From Pedobacter sp. KBS0701 (GTDB taxonomy: Bacteria; Bacteroidota; Bacteroidia; Sphingobacteriales; Sphingobacteriaceae): a DNA stretch of 64,000 bases. Both the position numbers and the translations under genes were made by a program. Positions within the stretch are counted from its first letter, which is position 1. Each line of letters starts with the position of its first letter. Shown piece by piece: positions 27,701 to 36,657 of this stretch. The stretch spans positions 2,542,001-2,606,000 of the forward strand of contig NZ_CP042171.1 in the NCBI RefSeq assembly GCF_005938645.2, given 5' to 3'. The notes beneath the pieces are model-generated. The model was not told the DNA's origin. It saw nothing but the letters and a program-made list of their open reading frames with translations, and searched no databases.

Positions 27701-28219
27701 CTTATAATGTCCCTTAATATCCGTGAAATAAGAACGACCGGAAATAATTACAATGGCGCTAATAAGCGTTTCATTAGTTTTGGCGTCATAAATGGTGCCC
27801 TCTATGACGCCAGGATCCGGGGGGATGACTTTTCGATCAATGGTGACAAAACCATTTACTACCCGGTACTGTAAGCCAGTATGCTTTATAATATCTTCAA
27901 TTGCATCCCTAACGGTAATCCCGTTTACCTCGATACTTATCTTTTTCTCAACCGATCTTATGAGTTGATCATTAAATAAAAAATTTGTGTTACTTAGCCG
28001 CTGCACTTTAAGCAAACTTTCTTTTACACTGGCATTGGTGAGTTGAAGATCTATTTTTTGATCAAGGGTCTGACTTTTAGCCGAACTTGCATATAGCAAA
28101 CTTAGAAAAGTGGCCTGAACAATCAGGACGATAATTGAACATCTCATAAAAAACAGGATACATTTAGCAGGTTGCGATCCTTTTTTAATATTTTTACACC
28201 AGTTATGGTTTATTTTCAT
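24719..28219 (-). CDS. STN-type TonB-dependent receptor
   Basis: A 1166-residue TonB-dependent receptor. After the signal region (hydrophobic stretch ending near ASSAKSQ, residue 50) there are an STN domain (about 53-125, LQLTNASVKESLLKVQ and GLQYRVVNGFVTI), a carboxypeptidase-like domain (about 137-222, GVIEGTIYDAKTNETLISA), a plug (about 245-355, with AIRGLGDRSVIAELNGARL) and a long barrel ending in GAEFSLGLTYKLF. The STN domain fits signalling through the FecR protein encoded upstream. No SusD-like gene follows; DUF4397 and FAS1 lipoproteins do. Substrate unknown. Confidence 0.9.
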   Translation of the reverse strand: MKINHNWCKNIKKGSQPAKCILFFMRCSIIVLIVQATFLSLLYASSAKSQTLDQKIDLQLTNASVKESLLKVQRLSNTNFLFNDQLIRSVEKKISIEVNGITVRDAIEDIIKHTGLQYRVVNGFVTIDRKVIPPDPGVIEGTIYDAKTNETLISAIVIISGRSYFTDIKGHYKISINPGTYAVDARYIGYDPKTISGVIVKSSVVTPLNIQLQPSSTALGEVKIEARRRVGNEVVLLNDRKNSASVTDGISAQNIEKTASITTTQALQRVTGVTITDDKYVAIRGLGDRSVIAELNGARLSSANPDRSTVPLDLVPAALLDNINIYKTSSPDRPADASAGLIELKTKSVPEKLVFEITAQTGFNSNIGLGGKYNSFYNGDPGFFGQKVSNHNLSNDFLNLSRQYPGGLVQIQDLFIQSRNSPALKAEALRVSKVMQSLDPVLTTGYSKADPNQVYTLSFGNSYKVFGGHTLGIIANGNYYQRSTDIYQGERNQYSLYQGVVTGSAAIYNPLRIPGTISPNYPRLGKYISYKENTGNKTLNYGGLIGLTYQFNKNNEIQFQYIGSRGAESEGSNLYGSWQNTGLNFPVYNTVNQLRNTFRTFNTFNFQGEHKLLKQDWSPKLSYNFSSSNSSHNDPDFRSTNVANLSTVQYQDPNGVGIGTNTYTFVSGLVHGAGSDVNNIIVADPNGRQYRKLEERNYNFKADVTQPFKLGKLQQAFKFGVNYLKRDRDFTQNILGLPGSTLTGGNSQLINNVKGDLNQLVSPANIGLLAPVQYDNEGQPMVGGFLYQIRKAPNNYTGSYETRAFYGMLDATLLEGLRAAGGVRFESTDIRAQVDTANVFVPFNLNTVTGLPTEKVGYNTTTPNTRYSRNYRPYYSVNITYSKIKNMNFRVAYSTSLARPELRELTNIFEFDPFQFAVIGGNPNLINQLTKSADFRWEWFDAPGEILSASVFTKVIENPLQRVFRYASQGNLSTAPEFPLIIYENDPNKGKVYGVEMEARRDLGKVWDPLKYLFFGINLLFNVSSIQKNAERLDAARINDRRSSESSPVFEQAPYAINTYLDYANTRSGTNITASFNMVGARLIQVQLDGTPDLYDRPTPTMDLVFSQKLGNKWMVKGFAKNLFDPAYKQVYTGPGEKGKYYGSEYIYRSYHKGAEFSLGLTYKLF

Positions 28220-28276
28220 TTGAACATAAGCTATTACCTCCCTGAAGCAGAAGTGCCAAAGGGATAATTCATGAAT

Positions 28277-28344
28277 AAGCCGAAACGGGGTTCCAATCCA
28301 ACGGCTTTACTTTAAGAGTTGCCATCCTGCTGAACACAGGATGG
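28277..28344 (-). promoter_or_regulatory. Two tandem hairpins in the fecR-receptor leader
   Basis: On the minus strand, CCATCCTG (28344-28337) pairs with CAGGATGG (28329-28322) and is preceded by six A; a second, weaker hairpin pairs AAGCCG with CGGCTT (28307-28302 and 28282-28277). The T-run is on the plus strand, where no gene needs it, so a plain terminator is unlikely. The arrangement resembles the leader at 7292-7343 of the other FecR/receptor pair. Confidence 0.45.
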
Positions 28345-28389
28345 TTTTTTGTATAAGTCGTTTACATAAATATCCTTTCCATTTGTTGA

Positions 28390-29391
28390 TTAATTAATAA
28401 TGATTTGCCGGCCACGGACCTTGTAGGTAAAGTGTTCCATGATACTTAGGGCCTGGATTACAGCTGTAATTGGTGTTTTCTCTACGGTAAGCCTTGTGGT
28501 TACTGACAATTGCTTTCTGGAACGGTTAGTGAAAATGAACTTAACATCGTACCATCGTTCTAAGACTGCGGTTAATTCACTTAGCGAAACTCCGTCGAAT
28601 ACTAAATGACCATCTTTCCAGCCTGAAATATCACTAGTTGGTACCGTACTTGTTGAGAGTTTTTTATTGTCCCAAACACATTGCTGCCCTGGTACCAAGC
28701 GTGCTAAAACCTGAATTTTCCTATCTTTTAACCGTTCGACACTCACCTCACCACTTGCCAGCGCAACCTTGACAGGGTGGTTCTTAAATGCAAAAATTTG
28801 AAATGATGTGCCAATGTCCCTCGTCTGCAAATCGCCGGTACGGACTATAAAGGCCTGTTGAGGTTTATGTTTAACGTCGAAAAAAGCCTCACCTTCCAGG
28901 CTGATATTTCTTTGCTCATCAGCGAATTTTTCAGGGAAGCTGATCTTACTCCCGGCCCCCAGATAAACAATAGAACTGTCCGGTAGTGTTATAATAGACC
29001 TCTTACCATGGGGGTTGGAGATGTGACGAATAGCAACACGCATGTTTTCGGTAGATTCACTGATATTTTTGTGAATAAAAAATGCCAGTCCGACGATAAC
29101 AGCCACACTGACACCCGCATAGCGAAGTAAATTTGAATGGTACCATTTAATTACTTTGGTGCCCGCGATTTGCTCAACCCTTTGATGAAGTTCCTGATTC
29201 CATCGAAACAGCTGCAGATCACTAATTTCCTCGGTTTCGCGAGGGGCATCCCACCCTGCCAGCAATACTTCGTCGAATAAGCGTTGTCCGGCAGCGGTAT
29301 TCAATGCCTTTATGACAACCGTTCTTTCGTCTTCAGTGCATTCCTTTGCTAAAAATTTTTTAATTAAACTCTTGCTTATTTGTTGTTGCAT
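28390..29391 (-). CDS. FecR family anti-sigma factor
   Basis: A 333-residue FecR-type anti-sigma protein: cytoplasmic N-terminal region (residues 1-85), one transmembrane segment (LLRYAGVSVAVIVGLAFFI, about 88-107), a FecR domain (about 125-225, RSIITLPDSSIVYLGAGS and ISLEGEAFFDVKHKPQQAF) and a C-terminal DUF4974 domain (about 258-330, LVFDGVSLSELTAVLERWY). It is encoded between its ECF sigma factor and the STN-type receptor, the standard order of a cell-surface signalling system. It likely controls the whole FAS1/DUF4397 operon. Confidence 0.9.
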   Translation of the reverse strand: MQQQISKSLIKKFLAKECTEDERTVVIKALNTAAGQRLFDEVLLAGWDAPRETEEISDLQLFRWNQELHQRVEQIAGTKVIKWYHSNLLRYAGVSVAVIVGLAFFIHKNISESTENMRVAIRHISNPHGKRSIITLPDSSIVYLGAGSKISFPEKFADEQRNISLEGEAFFDVKHKPQQAFIVRTGDLQTRDIGTSFQIFAFKNHPVKVALASGEVSVERLKDRKIQVLARLVPGQQCVWDNKKLSTSTVPTSDISGWKDGHLVFDGVSLSELTAVLERWYDVKFIFTNRSRKQLSVTTRLTVEKTPITAVIQALSIMEHFTYKVRGRQIIIN

Positions 29392-29507
29392 GATACGTCT
29401 CTCATTGAAGTAAACAACAAAAACAAATACCAGTACTAATGCAAAGTAAAATAAATTTAATGCATTGAATAGCTCAGAAATAAGTAAGGAGAAAACGTTT
29501 AAGGTTA

Positions 29508-30104
29508 TTATTTAAACGATGTCAGAAACGATATCACCAGAAGCAGGGTGGCAAATTCATTTAAATGTTCACGAAAATACTGTATTGATGCACTAATATG
29601 GTTTCTTACTGTATGTACTGACAGATTTAGCTGGCGGGCAATTTCAGCATAAGACATGTCTTGTTCCCTACTCATCCTGAAAACCTCCCTTCGTTGCGGG
29701 CTGAGTTTGCTTAACTTTTCCTGATATACCTGCTGAAGCTCCTTGTGTGCGAGAGAATGGTCAGTTGAAAACAAAAAAGGCTGAGTAGCTTCTTCAAGTT
29801 GATCAATTGATTCGGTAACAATAATTTTTCTTTTCCAATGGTTATATAGCGCATTTCTGACCGATTGGTAGAGGTAAGCGTTGAGATCAGTTTGTATCAT
29901 GATCTCACCTTTTCTTTGCCAGAATCTTATCATAACGTCCATCGCTAGTTCTTTTGCCATTTCATCATCTCCAAGAGACGATTTGGCAAACGCGTAGATT
30001 TTTCTAAAATATCTAAAGAAGAGTGCGTCATAGGCTTTAGTATCGCTTTCTCGGAATTTTTCTAGAAGGATATCATCTGGTAAATCTTTATAAGCCATTA
30101 GCAT
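29508..30104 (-). CDS. RNA polymerase ECF sigma factor (FecI-like)
   Basis: A 198-residue ECF sigma factor. Region 2 (about 22-90) contains YDALFFRYFRKIYAFAKS and MAKELAMDVMIRFWQRK; region 4 (about 130-185) contains LSPQRREVFRMSREQDM and the helix-turn-helix YAEIARQLNLSVHTVRNHIS. A start at the second methionine (30098) is equally possible. It begins 116 bp upstream of the FecR gene and is preceded by a TAnnTTTG element. It should direct transcription of the receptor/FAS1 operon on its own locus. Confidence 0.9.
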   Translation of the reverse strand: MLMAYKDLPDDILLEKFRESDTKAYDALFFRYFRKIYAFAKSSLGDDEMAKELAMDVMIRFWQRKGEIMIQTDLNAYLYQSVRNALYNHWKRKIIVTESIDQLEEATQPFLFSTDHSLAHKELQQVYQEKLSKLSPQRREVFRMSREQDMSYAEIARQLNLSVHTVRNHISASIQYFREHLNEFATLLLVISFLTSFK

Positions 30105-30121
30105 TTACTTTTTACACCACA

Positions 30122-30129
30122 CAAAAGTA
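30122..30129 (-). promoter_or_regulatory. -7 promoter element of the second ECF sigma gene
   Basis: The complement reads TACTTTTG, matching the Bacteroidetes -7 consensus TAnnTTTG, 17 bp upstream of the ATG. A clear -33 TTTG was not found. Confidence 0.5.
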
Positions 30130-30800
30130 AATTGTGAACAATACCTATATGTTAACAGCAGATTATCCATTCATTAACTAATCGACTGCAAGGTTAATTG
30201 GATCAACTTTTAGCTTCCCCCATTTTTTGATTCATTCCAATTATTAAAGTTTGTTTAGAATCATGTTACCTTTTACAGTAATTTTTGTGAATTTTTTCTG
30301 ATTAGCGGTATTTTTAAAATATATTGGTATTGAATTTAGTTTGGCGGCTAGTGAAATACTAAACCTGCTTGACGGCTTCAAGCTGAGCCGCTGTGAAAGA
30401 CGATCAGTATCGTGATGATCTCACTATCAGCAAGCGACACTTTTCTGTTTCGTATCTTGCAATTACCTGCATCAAGCTGGTATTTACTTATTTGGACTCC
30501 TATTCTCTACAGTAGTCATCCACCTTAACGAAAATTTCAATAATTTTTCAGGAGCAAGCATATAATGTTGTTCTTTAAATTAGACACTTAAATACAAATT
30601 TTACGATTAATTATTGATATTCAGACAATTACATACTTTACAGATCTCAATCAGCCTTATCACGAACTCACGTTAAATAGATTCATTTTTAGTTAAATAG
30701 GTATAAAAATTAACACTATGATAATCCGTTATTAGCATATTTTGCATGCATATTTAATAATTTAGGAGCAGTAAATAGTAAACATACCTATTCCATCTGC
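30130..30800. other. Intergenic between divergent genes
   Basis: About 670 bp of AT-rich sequence between the leftward sigma gene and the rightward nuclease-inhibitor gene. No gene, structured RNA or repeat was recognised. It must hold the promoter for the inhibitor/nuclease pair. Confidence 0.5.
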
Positions 30801-31199
30801 ATGTATAACAATATCCTGGATACAATTACCGAACTTCTTTCGGGGGTATTGTATTTTACTGAATCAGAAAATCCATTTAAATTAGTCAATTGGGGAAAGA
30901 TTTCGCCTGATGGCATATTGAATAAAATTGCCGTTCAATATCAGGCTGAGCTTTCTAATTTAAAACAACTGGATGCTGATGCATTTTTCCATCACATTGT
31001 TTCCAAAGCAGATCCATCAGATGCGCCAATGGTAGAAAATGCCCGAAAAATTAAGGCCATCCAGCTGTTTTTAAATCAAAACCTGTCTCATTTGCAGGTC
31101 ATTCGCATAGAAGGTGCAAGCAGGATCCCTGTCCTGATTATCGGCCATCTATCCGATGGCAGCTGCCTGGCTATAGAAACCTTCGCTATAGAAACTTAG
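30801..31199 (+). CDS. NuiA-like nuclease inhibitor
   Basis: A 132-residue cytoplasmic protein resembling NuiA, the inhibitor of the sugar-non-specific nuclease NucA of Anabaena. The matching pattern is an opening helix ITELLSGVLYFTESENPFK, then LDADAFFHHIV, KAIQLFLNQNLSHLQVIRI and a closing beta segment PVLIIGHLSDGSCLAIETF. It has no signal peptide. The downstream gene, 36 bp away, encodes a DRGH-type secreted nuclease, so the pair matches the known NucA/NuiA partnership: the inhibitor would protect the cell from nuclease that is not yet exported. Family membership rests on recognised motifs and context. Confidence 0.75.
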   Translation: MYNNILDTITELLSGVLYFTESENPFKLVNWGKISPDGILNKIAVQYQAELSNLKQLDADAFFHHIVSKADPSDAPMVENARKIKAIQLFLNQNLSHLQVIRIEGASRIPVLIIGHLSDGSCLAIETFAIET

Positions 31200-31235
31200 A
31201 ACTAAAATCTAATTACATAACAAACTAATTTAAGC

Positions 31236-32609
31236 ATGAAAGCATTAAAAAAATTAAGCTTACTGGCCATATTGTCCCTGGGCCTTGCTGCCTGTAAAAA
31301 AGAAAATCAAACCGAACCGGGAGCAAGTGTCTTTGAGCAAAAACTAAACACCAAAGCTGTTGTAGCAAACGCACAAGCTGTCGTTTCAGGTTTTCCGGAG
31401 TCTTTCGAATCAGGTACTAAAAGCAGTTACACTACTGCATCCGTAACCTTAAGCAGCGGAAGCTGGACCATGAACGACGCTTTAATTGGAAATCTGGCTG
31501 CTGATGCCAAAAACGGGAATCAGTCGGTAAGGATCCGCAATACCGGGATACTGGGCATGAACTTCGACGTAAGCGGCGCTGATGTTGTTACCATTGCACA
31601 CGCCAAATATGGTACTGACGGCAATAGTACCTGGCAATTGTGGTATTCAACGAACGGAGGGTCGAGCTGGCAGCAAACCGGAAGCACCATCACCAGTAGT
31701 GCAGCCAGCTTATCAACTGTCACTTTTAATACGGCAATTTCCGGAAATGTGCGTTTTCAGGTTCGCAAAATCAGTGGCGGTACTAACCGCATCAATATCG
31801 ATGATTTCAGCATTTCAACAGGTGGCGGAACTACAATACCTCCGACTACCACTCCGGGAGATAACAATAACCTTTTAATGGGTAACCCAAGTAATGCAGT
31901 TGCAAACATTTCTTATCCTGAAAATTATTTAATGGAGCGTACCTATTATACAAGTTCATATAGCAAAAGCAGGGCTACACCTAACTGGGTAAGCTGGCAT
32001 GTCTCGTCTTCAGATCTGGGTTCAACCTCTCGCCAGGATGATTTCCGGGCTGATAATACTTTGCCTTCCGGCTGGTATCAGGTATCTAGCAGCAGTTACT
32101 CCGGCTCTGGTTTCGATCGTGGCCACAATTGTCCCTCTGCTGATAGAACAGCATCAGTAGCCGCCAACTCTTCTACTTTTTTAATGAGCAACATGATGCC
32201 ACAGGCACCAAATAATAACCAGGGTCCATGGGCTGACCTTGAAAATTATGCCCGTTCACTGGTTACATCAGGAAATGAAGTTTACATCATCTGCGGTTCT
32301 TATGGTTCTGGCGGCACGGGTAGTAACGGAGGGATTACCTATACCATTGATAACGGTCGGGTTAATGTTCCATCCAATACCTGGAAAATAATTGTGGTAT
32401 TGGCAAACGGTAATGACGATTTAAACCGGATTACTTCATCTACCCGCGTTATTTCGGTAAACATGCCTAATACGAACGGCTTAAATACCAACTGGAAAAC
32501 ATACCGCACAAGTGTTAATGCTATAGAATCAGCAACTGGTTATAATCTTCTATCTAACATTCCTGCTGCAATACAAAACGCATTGGAATCGCAAACCGAT
32601 AATTTATAA
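31236..32609 (+). CDS. Secreted DNA/RNA non-specific endonuclease lipoprotein (NucA-type)
   Basis: A 457-residue lipoprotein (LAAC followed by KKENQTEPG). Residues about 45-200 form a beta-rich carbohydrate-binding-like or jelly-roll domain (FPESFESGTKSSY to RINIDDFSIS), joined by a threonine/proline-rich linker (GGGTTIPPTTTPGD) to a DNA/RNA non-specific endonuclease domain (about 220-450). The catalytic DRGHNCPSADR motif is seen near residue 295, followed by FLMSNMMPQAPNNNQGPWADLE, typical of this ββα-metal nuclease family. It likely digests extracellular DNA and RNA at the cell surface for nutrient recovery or competition. The NuiA-like gene precedes it in an operon. Confidence 0.9.
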   Translation: MKALKKLSLLAILSLGLAACKKENQTEPGASVFEQKLNTKAVVANAQAVVSGFPESFESGTKSSYTTASVTLSSGSWTMNDALIGNLAADAKNGNQSVRIRNTGILGMNFDVSGADVVTIAHAKYGTDGNSTWQLWYSTNGGSSWQQTGSTITSSAASLSTVTFNTAISGNVRFQVRKISGGTNRINIDDFSISTGGGTTIPPTTTPGDNNNLLMGNPSNAVANISYPENYLMERTYYTSSYSKSRATPNWVSWHVSSSDLGSTSRQDDFRADNTLPSGWYQVSSSSYSGSGFDRGHNCPSADRTASVAANSSTFLMSNMMPQAPNNNQGPWADLENYARSLVTSGNEVYIICGSYGSGGTGSNGGITYTIDNGRVNVPSNTWKIIVVLANGNDDLNRITSSTRVISVNMPNTNGLNTNWKTYRTSVNAIESATGYNLLSNIPAAIQNALESQTDNL

Positions 32610-32637
32610 AATACTTCTTTCATTTAAAGATAGTCAA

Positions 32638-32667
32638 CGGCAACTCCGTGAACGGGTTGCCGTTTTT
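32638..32667 (+). terminator. Rho-independent terminator after the nuclease gene
   Basis: CGGCAAC (32638-32644) pairs with GTTGCCG (32656-32662) and is followed by five T, then GTTTT. It lies 29 bp after the nuclease stop codon. Confidence 0.85.
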
Positions 32668-32826
32668 GTTTTGAATCCGAAAGGCTGACCCGTCCTGAAC
32701 TTACTTGTCGTTTTTGAGTTATAATACTAGAATTAGTTTACATCTTCCGAGACCGCATGGTGATTTCAGATTTTCCCAAACCTACTTCGCTAATTTCTGT
32801 TGCTAATTATATATAAAACATAAAAG

Positions 32827-35331
32827 ATGGCGAAAGAGAACAAGACCGATGTAATCCGGGTAAAAGGTGCGAGGGAACATAATTTAAAAGATATTTCCCT
32901 TGAGATTCCCCGGGATAAACTGGTTGTATTTACGGGTGTCTCAGGATCAGGGAAATCATCCCTTGCGTTCGGTACACTCTATGCAGAAGCGCAGCGGCGC
33001 TATCTCGAATCCGTTTCGCCTTATGCGCGCAGGCTTTTTAACCAGATGAATGTTCCCGAAGTAGACTCAATCGAGGGACTACCTCCCGCAGTTGCCCTAC
33101 AACAGCAGCGTTCCGGGACTTCCACCAGATCTTCGGTTGGCAGCGTAACTACTTTATCGAACTTACTTAGAATGCTTTTCTCTCGCGCCGGAGACTATCC
33201 ACCCGGTCAATCCATCATCTATGCCGAGGGCTTTTCTTATAACACACCTGAAGGTGCCTGCCAGGAATGTCACGGTATGGGCAGTGTCTTCGAGGTCAAT
33301 GAAGAAACGATGGTACCGGACGATACGCTCAGCATCAGAGCAGGCGCAATTGCATCCTGGCCACGGGCATGGCAGGGTCAAAACCAGCGGGACATCTTAG
33401 TATCGCTGGGTTACGATGTCGATACTGCCTGGAAAAAATTACCAAAAAAGCAAAGGGATTGGATACTGTTTACTGAAGAAACCCCTACAGCTCCCGTTTA
33501 TCCCGGCCTTTCACCGGAGGACACCCGATTAGCAATTGCAAAAAAGCGGCAGCCGGATTATATGGGCACCTTCATTGGTGCCCGGGCTTACGTATTGAAA
33601 ACCTTCTCATCAAGCCAATCTGAACTGATGAAAAAAAGGGTTTCAAAATATATGATTAGCAAGATATGCCCGGTTTGTGCCGGCAAGCGGCTGAAAAAAG
33701 AAGCACTGTCTGTGAAATTCAAAGGCAGAGATATCGCAGAAACTTCCGGAATGACACTAGCTGAACTATCAAAGCTTTTTAGTGAACCTGCAAAGAATGA
33801 AAAGTTTGTAAAACCCCAGGAAAAACAACTGGTTATACAAAGAATATCTACAGATATACGCTCAAGAATCGGTGTTATGCTGGAGCTTGGTTTAGGCTAT
33901 CTTACCCTTGACAGAAGTACCCCCACCCTTTCTCCCGGAGAACTACAAAGATTGCGTCTGTCAACTCAGGTACACTCCAATCTGTTCGGTGTGGTTTATG
34001 TTCTTGATGAGCCCTCGGCAGGTTTACACCCTGCAGATACCGAAGCTTTATTGCGTATCCTGGAGAAATTAAAAAGCGAAGGAAACAGCATTTTTGTCGT
34101 AGAACATGAAATAGAGGTAATCAAGCGCGCAGACTGGATTATTGATGTCGGACCGGGTGCAGGTGAGCAGGGCGGGCAGATCATCTACAGCGGAACAGTT
34201 GCAGGTTTGAAAAAAAATACGGCATCCCTTACCGGAAGATTTCTTTCAGGCACTTCCAGTAGCCCTGAACACAAGCCAAGAACATCCACCGGACAGCTTC
34301 AGGTTCGCGGAGCAACAAAGCACAACTTAAGGAATGTGGACGTCGACTTTCCTCTTGGCGTAATGACCTGTGTGACGGGAATTTCGGGTTCAGGAAAAAG
34401 CAGTTTGGTTAGCCAGGTACTTGTGGAGTTATTGTCAAAGCAACTGGGAATGAAAACCGAACTCCCGAGTGAACCCACAGGGGAAGGTCCTGTAGTCGAC
34501 AGCTCACAGCCGGCTAGCGGAAAAATTATCGGCGGAGCCGGGCAAATAACCAGAATGGTTGTTGTCGATCAGCGCCCTATCGGCAGAACCCCCCGATCAA
34601 ATCTTGCTACCTATACCGGGCTTTTCGACCACATACGCAAACGCTTTGCCAACACACTATCGGCCAAAAAAAGGCGGTATGACGCCGGGCGCTTTTCCTT
34701 CAACCTGGTTAAGGGCCGCTGTCCGAATTGCCAGGGTGAAGGCTTTGTGATGGTCGAACTGCTGTTTCTGCCGAGTGTATATACCCCCTGCCCGGCCTGC
34801 GGAGGTACCCGGTACAACCCCGAAACTTTAGAAGTTACCTATAAAGATAAAAATATTGCGCAGGTTTTGGAAATGACGGTTGAGGAAGCCTGCAACTTTT
34901 TCGACGAAGACCTCCAGATTTACCAGGCCCTGGATGTAGTACGGGAGGTTGGCCTTGGTTACCTCAGGCTGGGACAGTCCGCAACTGAACTATCTGGCGG
35001 GGAGGCGCAGCGCATTAAATTAGCAACAGAACTGCAAAAAAGTAATAAAGGCTCTTCCCTATACATCCTTGATGAACCCACAACCGGCCTCCATCCGTCA
35101 GATGTTGAGCGGCTGCTCCTGCAGCTAAACAGGCTCGTAGATAGCGGAAACACGGTAATTGTTGTGGAACATGATATGCAGTTAATTGCACAAAGCGATT
35201 GGGTAATTGATATCGGACCAGGGGCCGGACATTTTGGCGGAAAGGTGGTGTTTTCGGGACTTCCCGAAGCACTATGCAAAAACTCAGATAGTAAAACCGC
35301 TCCGTATCTGAAAGCCTATAAAAACCAGTAA
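32827..35331 (+). CDS. UvrA paralogue (short UvrA-like ABC ATPase)
   Basis: An 834-residue UvrA-like protein with two ABC ATPase modules. Walker A motifs are at about 37-45 (GVSGSGKSS) and 518-526 (GISGSGKSS); signature motifs [11 protein letters not shown] near 367 and [11 protein letters not shown] near 721; Walker [14 protein letters not shown] and [13 protein letters not shown]. Zinc-binding CxxC pairs appear in [25 protein letters not shown] and CPACGGTR. It is about 100 residues shorter than housekeeping UvrA, and the segment that holds the first CxxC and the UvrB-binding domain is missing after [16 protein letters not shown]. This fits the UvrA2/DrrC-like paralogues associated with DNA-damage or drug tolerance rather than the main excinuclease. 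Confidence 0.88.
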   Translation: MAKENKTDVIRVKGAREHNLKDISLEIPRDKLVVFTGVSGSGKSSLAFGTLYAEAQRRYLESVSPYARRLFNQMNVPEVDSIEGLPPAVALQQQRSGTSTRSSVGSVTTLSNLLRMLFSRAGDYPPGQSIIYAEGFSYNTPEGACQECHGMGSVFEVNEETMVPDDTLSIRAGAIASWPRAWQGQNQRDILVSLGYDVDTAWKKLPKKQRDWILFTEETPTAPVYPGLSPEDTRLAIAKKRQPDYMGTFIGARAYVLKTFSSSQSELMKKRVSKYMISKICPVCAGKRLKKEALSVKFKGRDIAETSGMTLAELSKLFSEPAKNEKFVKPQEKQLVIQRISTDIRSRIGVMLELGLGYLTLDRSTPTLSPGELQRLRLSTQVHSNLFGVVYVLDEPSAGLHPADTEALLRILEKLKSEGNSIFVVEHEIEVIKRADWIIDVGPGAGEQGGQIIYSGTVAGLKKNTASLTGRFLSGTSSSPEHKPRTSTGQLQVRGATKHNLRNVDVDFPLGVMTCVTGISGSGKSSLVSQVLVELLSKQLGMKTELPSEPTGEGPVVDSSQPASGKIIGGAGQITRMVVVDQRPIGRTPRSNLATYTGLFDHIRKRFANTLSAKKRRYDAGRFSFNLVKGRCPNCQGEGFVMVELLFLPSVYTPCPACGGTRYNPETLEVTYKDKNIAQVLEMTVEEACNFFDEDLQIYQALDVVREVGLGYLRLGQSATELSGGEAQRIKLATELQKSNKGSSLYILDEPTTGLHPSDVERLLLQLNRLVDSGNTVIVVEHDMQLIAQSDWVIDIGPGAGHFGGKVVFSGLPEALCKNSDSKTAPYLKAYKNQ

Positions 35332-35583
35332 TCAGCTATATCAGCATACCTGCTTCAGAAAGAACCAGTGAATGTCCAATTCTGTTAAAACTGATCATCG
35401 ATATGGATTGATGTAAAATAGGAAAAACTCCTCTTAACAAACAACCTGTAAATCGTAAGCTTGAGCATGCCGAAAAAATCTTCCGCTTTCAAAAAAACCG
35501 CAAAAAAAACCTGAGTTGGTTTGAAAAATTTGGGCTATACAATCTTGGTGCGCCCAGGACGATTGCAGCTTAAAAAAATTTAG

Positions 35584-35657
35584 TCGGGATGGCAGGATTT
35601 GAACCTACGACCTCCAGCACCCCATGCTGGCGCGATATCTGGCTACGCTACATCCCG
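35584..35657 (-). tRNA. tRNA-Pro (anticodon GGG)
   Basis: A 74-nt cloverleaf on the minus strand: acceptor CGGGATG with CATCCCG, anticodon stem CCAGC/GCTGG with loop ATGGGGT (anticodon GGG, proline), T-arm with loop TTCAAAT, discriminator A. No CCA is encoded; a T-rich tail follows. In the D-loop the usual GG reads GA, so G19 appears replaced by A, a deviation from the consensus. Confidence 0.9.
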
Positions 35658-36252
35658 ATCAGATCAATTCTGGCGAGCAAATATAAGATTCCGTTCGAAA
35701 CGGCACAATGTGTAGGCTTTTATATAATTCAACAAAAAAGCGCATCAATCCTGATAGCGCTAGTTTAGATAAAAAGTGCAGACCAATAGGTTTGCAGCAC
35801 AAAAATAGGAAATAGCTTCGAAATAGAGGATGCTTAAACCATAAAAAGCAATTATTAATTAACATCCGGATCTTGTAGGTGTACTACCCTGTCAGGGACA
35901 GACTCGGCATCCTTTTGGAACAAAAGATAGAGCAGCTGGCCCGGCCAGCTGGGGACAGCCAAAACCATCCAAGCCGTTTCTTAATATCAACCAACAGCCC
36001 ATTTTACCGACACAAACAAACCTTCATCAGCTACCATAAAATTATAGAACTGAATATGAAACTGATTATCGAGATAAGAACTTTGCCCCATAGATGACCG
36101 GATGATAACCAATAGTGAAATTCAGGAAAAAACACAGATACTGTATTGCCCATAAAAAAGCATGGCAGCCTTGCCATTCTGACCATTAGCTGCAAAATAT
36201 GAAAACTACTTGTTTTTATTCCAGGGTTTTATAAGTTTAAGAAACGAACTTT
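35658..36252. other. Intergenic, nothing identified
   Basis: About 595 bp between tRNA-Pro and a small hypothetical gene. Short frames exist at 35659-35865 (minus) and 35879-36097 (plus), but neither has recognisable protein character. Confidence 0.45.
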
Positions 36253-36657
36253 ATGAACCAGGACCCAATCGTATTATACATCGATGCCAACAGTAATCAC
36301 AGCTTTCTGAGCTATACTCAAGATCCGGATAAGATTTCTAGAAACATCAATCATTTTGGAGAAGAATATTCCCAGGATATAGAAATACGAAAATCTATAT
36401 ACACGGATGATGTCGTAAGTATAAACATTGTTGGAAAATATATCTGCATATTACATACCAATGCAGAATTCCAAAGGATGCTGCTTTTTGATTCTATGGC
36501 TATTGCGGATGTGGATATAGTGGAGACTTTTTTGGTAAAACTATTCAACAGCGCGTTATCTGACGATTTCTTATACAAACTTGAATATCTAAAGACTCAT
36601 TCTTCCCGGTCTTTTTATCCGGTTTTGTTAAGCAGTGCTATTCCTTCACCTGAATAA
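36253..36657 (+). CDS. Hypothetical protein
   Basis: A 134-residue soluble protein, MNQDPIVLYIDANSN at the start, with a mix of helical and strand segments (IVGKYICILHTNAEFQRMLLFDS in the middle) and no signal peptide. I recognise no family. The amino-acid composition and ATG start look genuine, and the upstream region is AT-rich as expected for a promoter. No operon partner. Confidence 0.55.
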   Translation: MNQDPIVLYIDANSNHSFLSYTQDPDKISRNINHFGEEYSQDIEIRKSIYTDDVVSINIVGKYICILHTNAEFQRMLLFDSMAIADVDIVETFLVKLFNSALSDDFLYKLEYLKTHSSRSFYPVLLSSAIPSPE

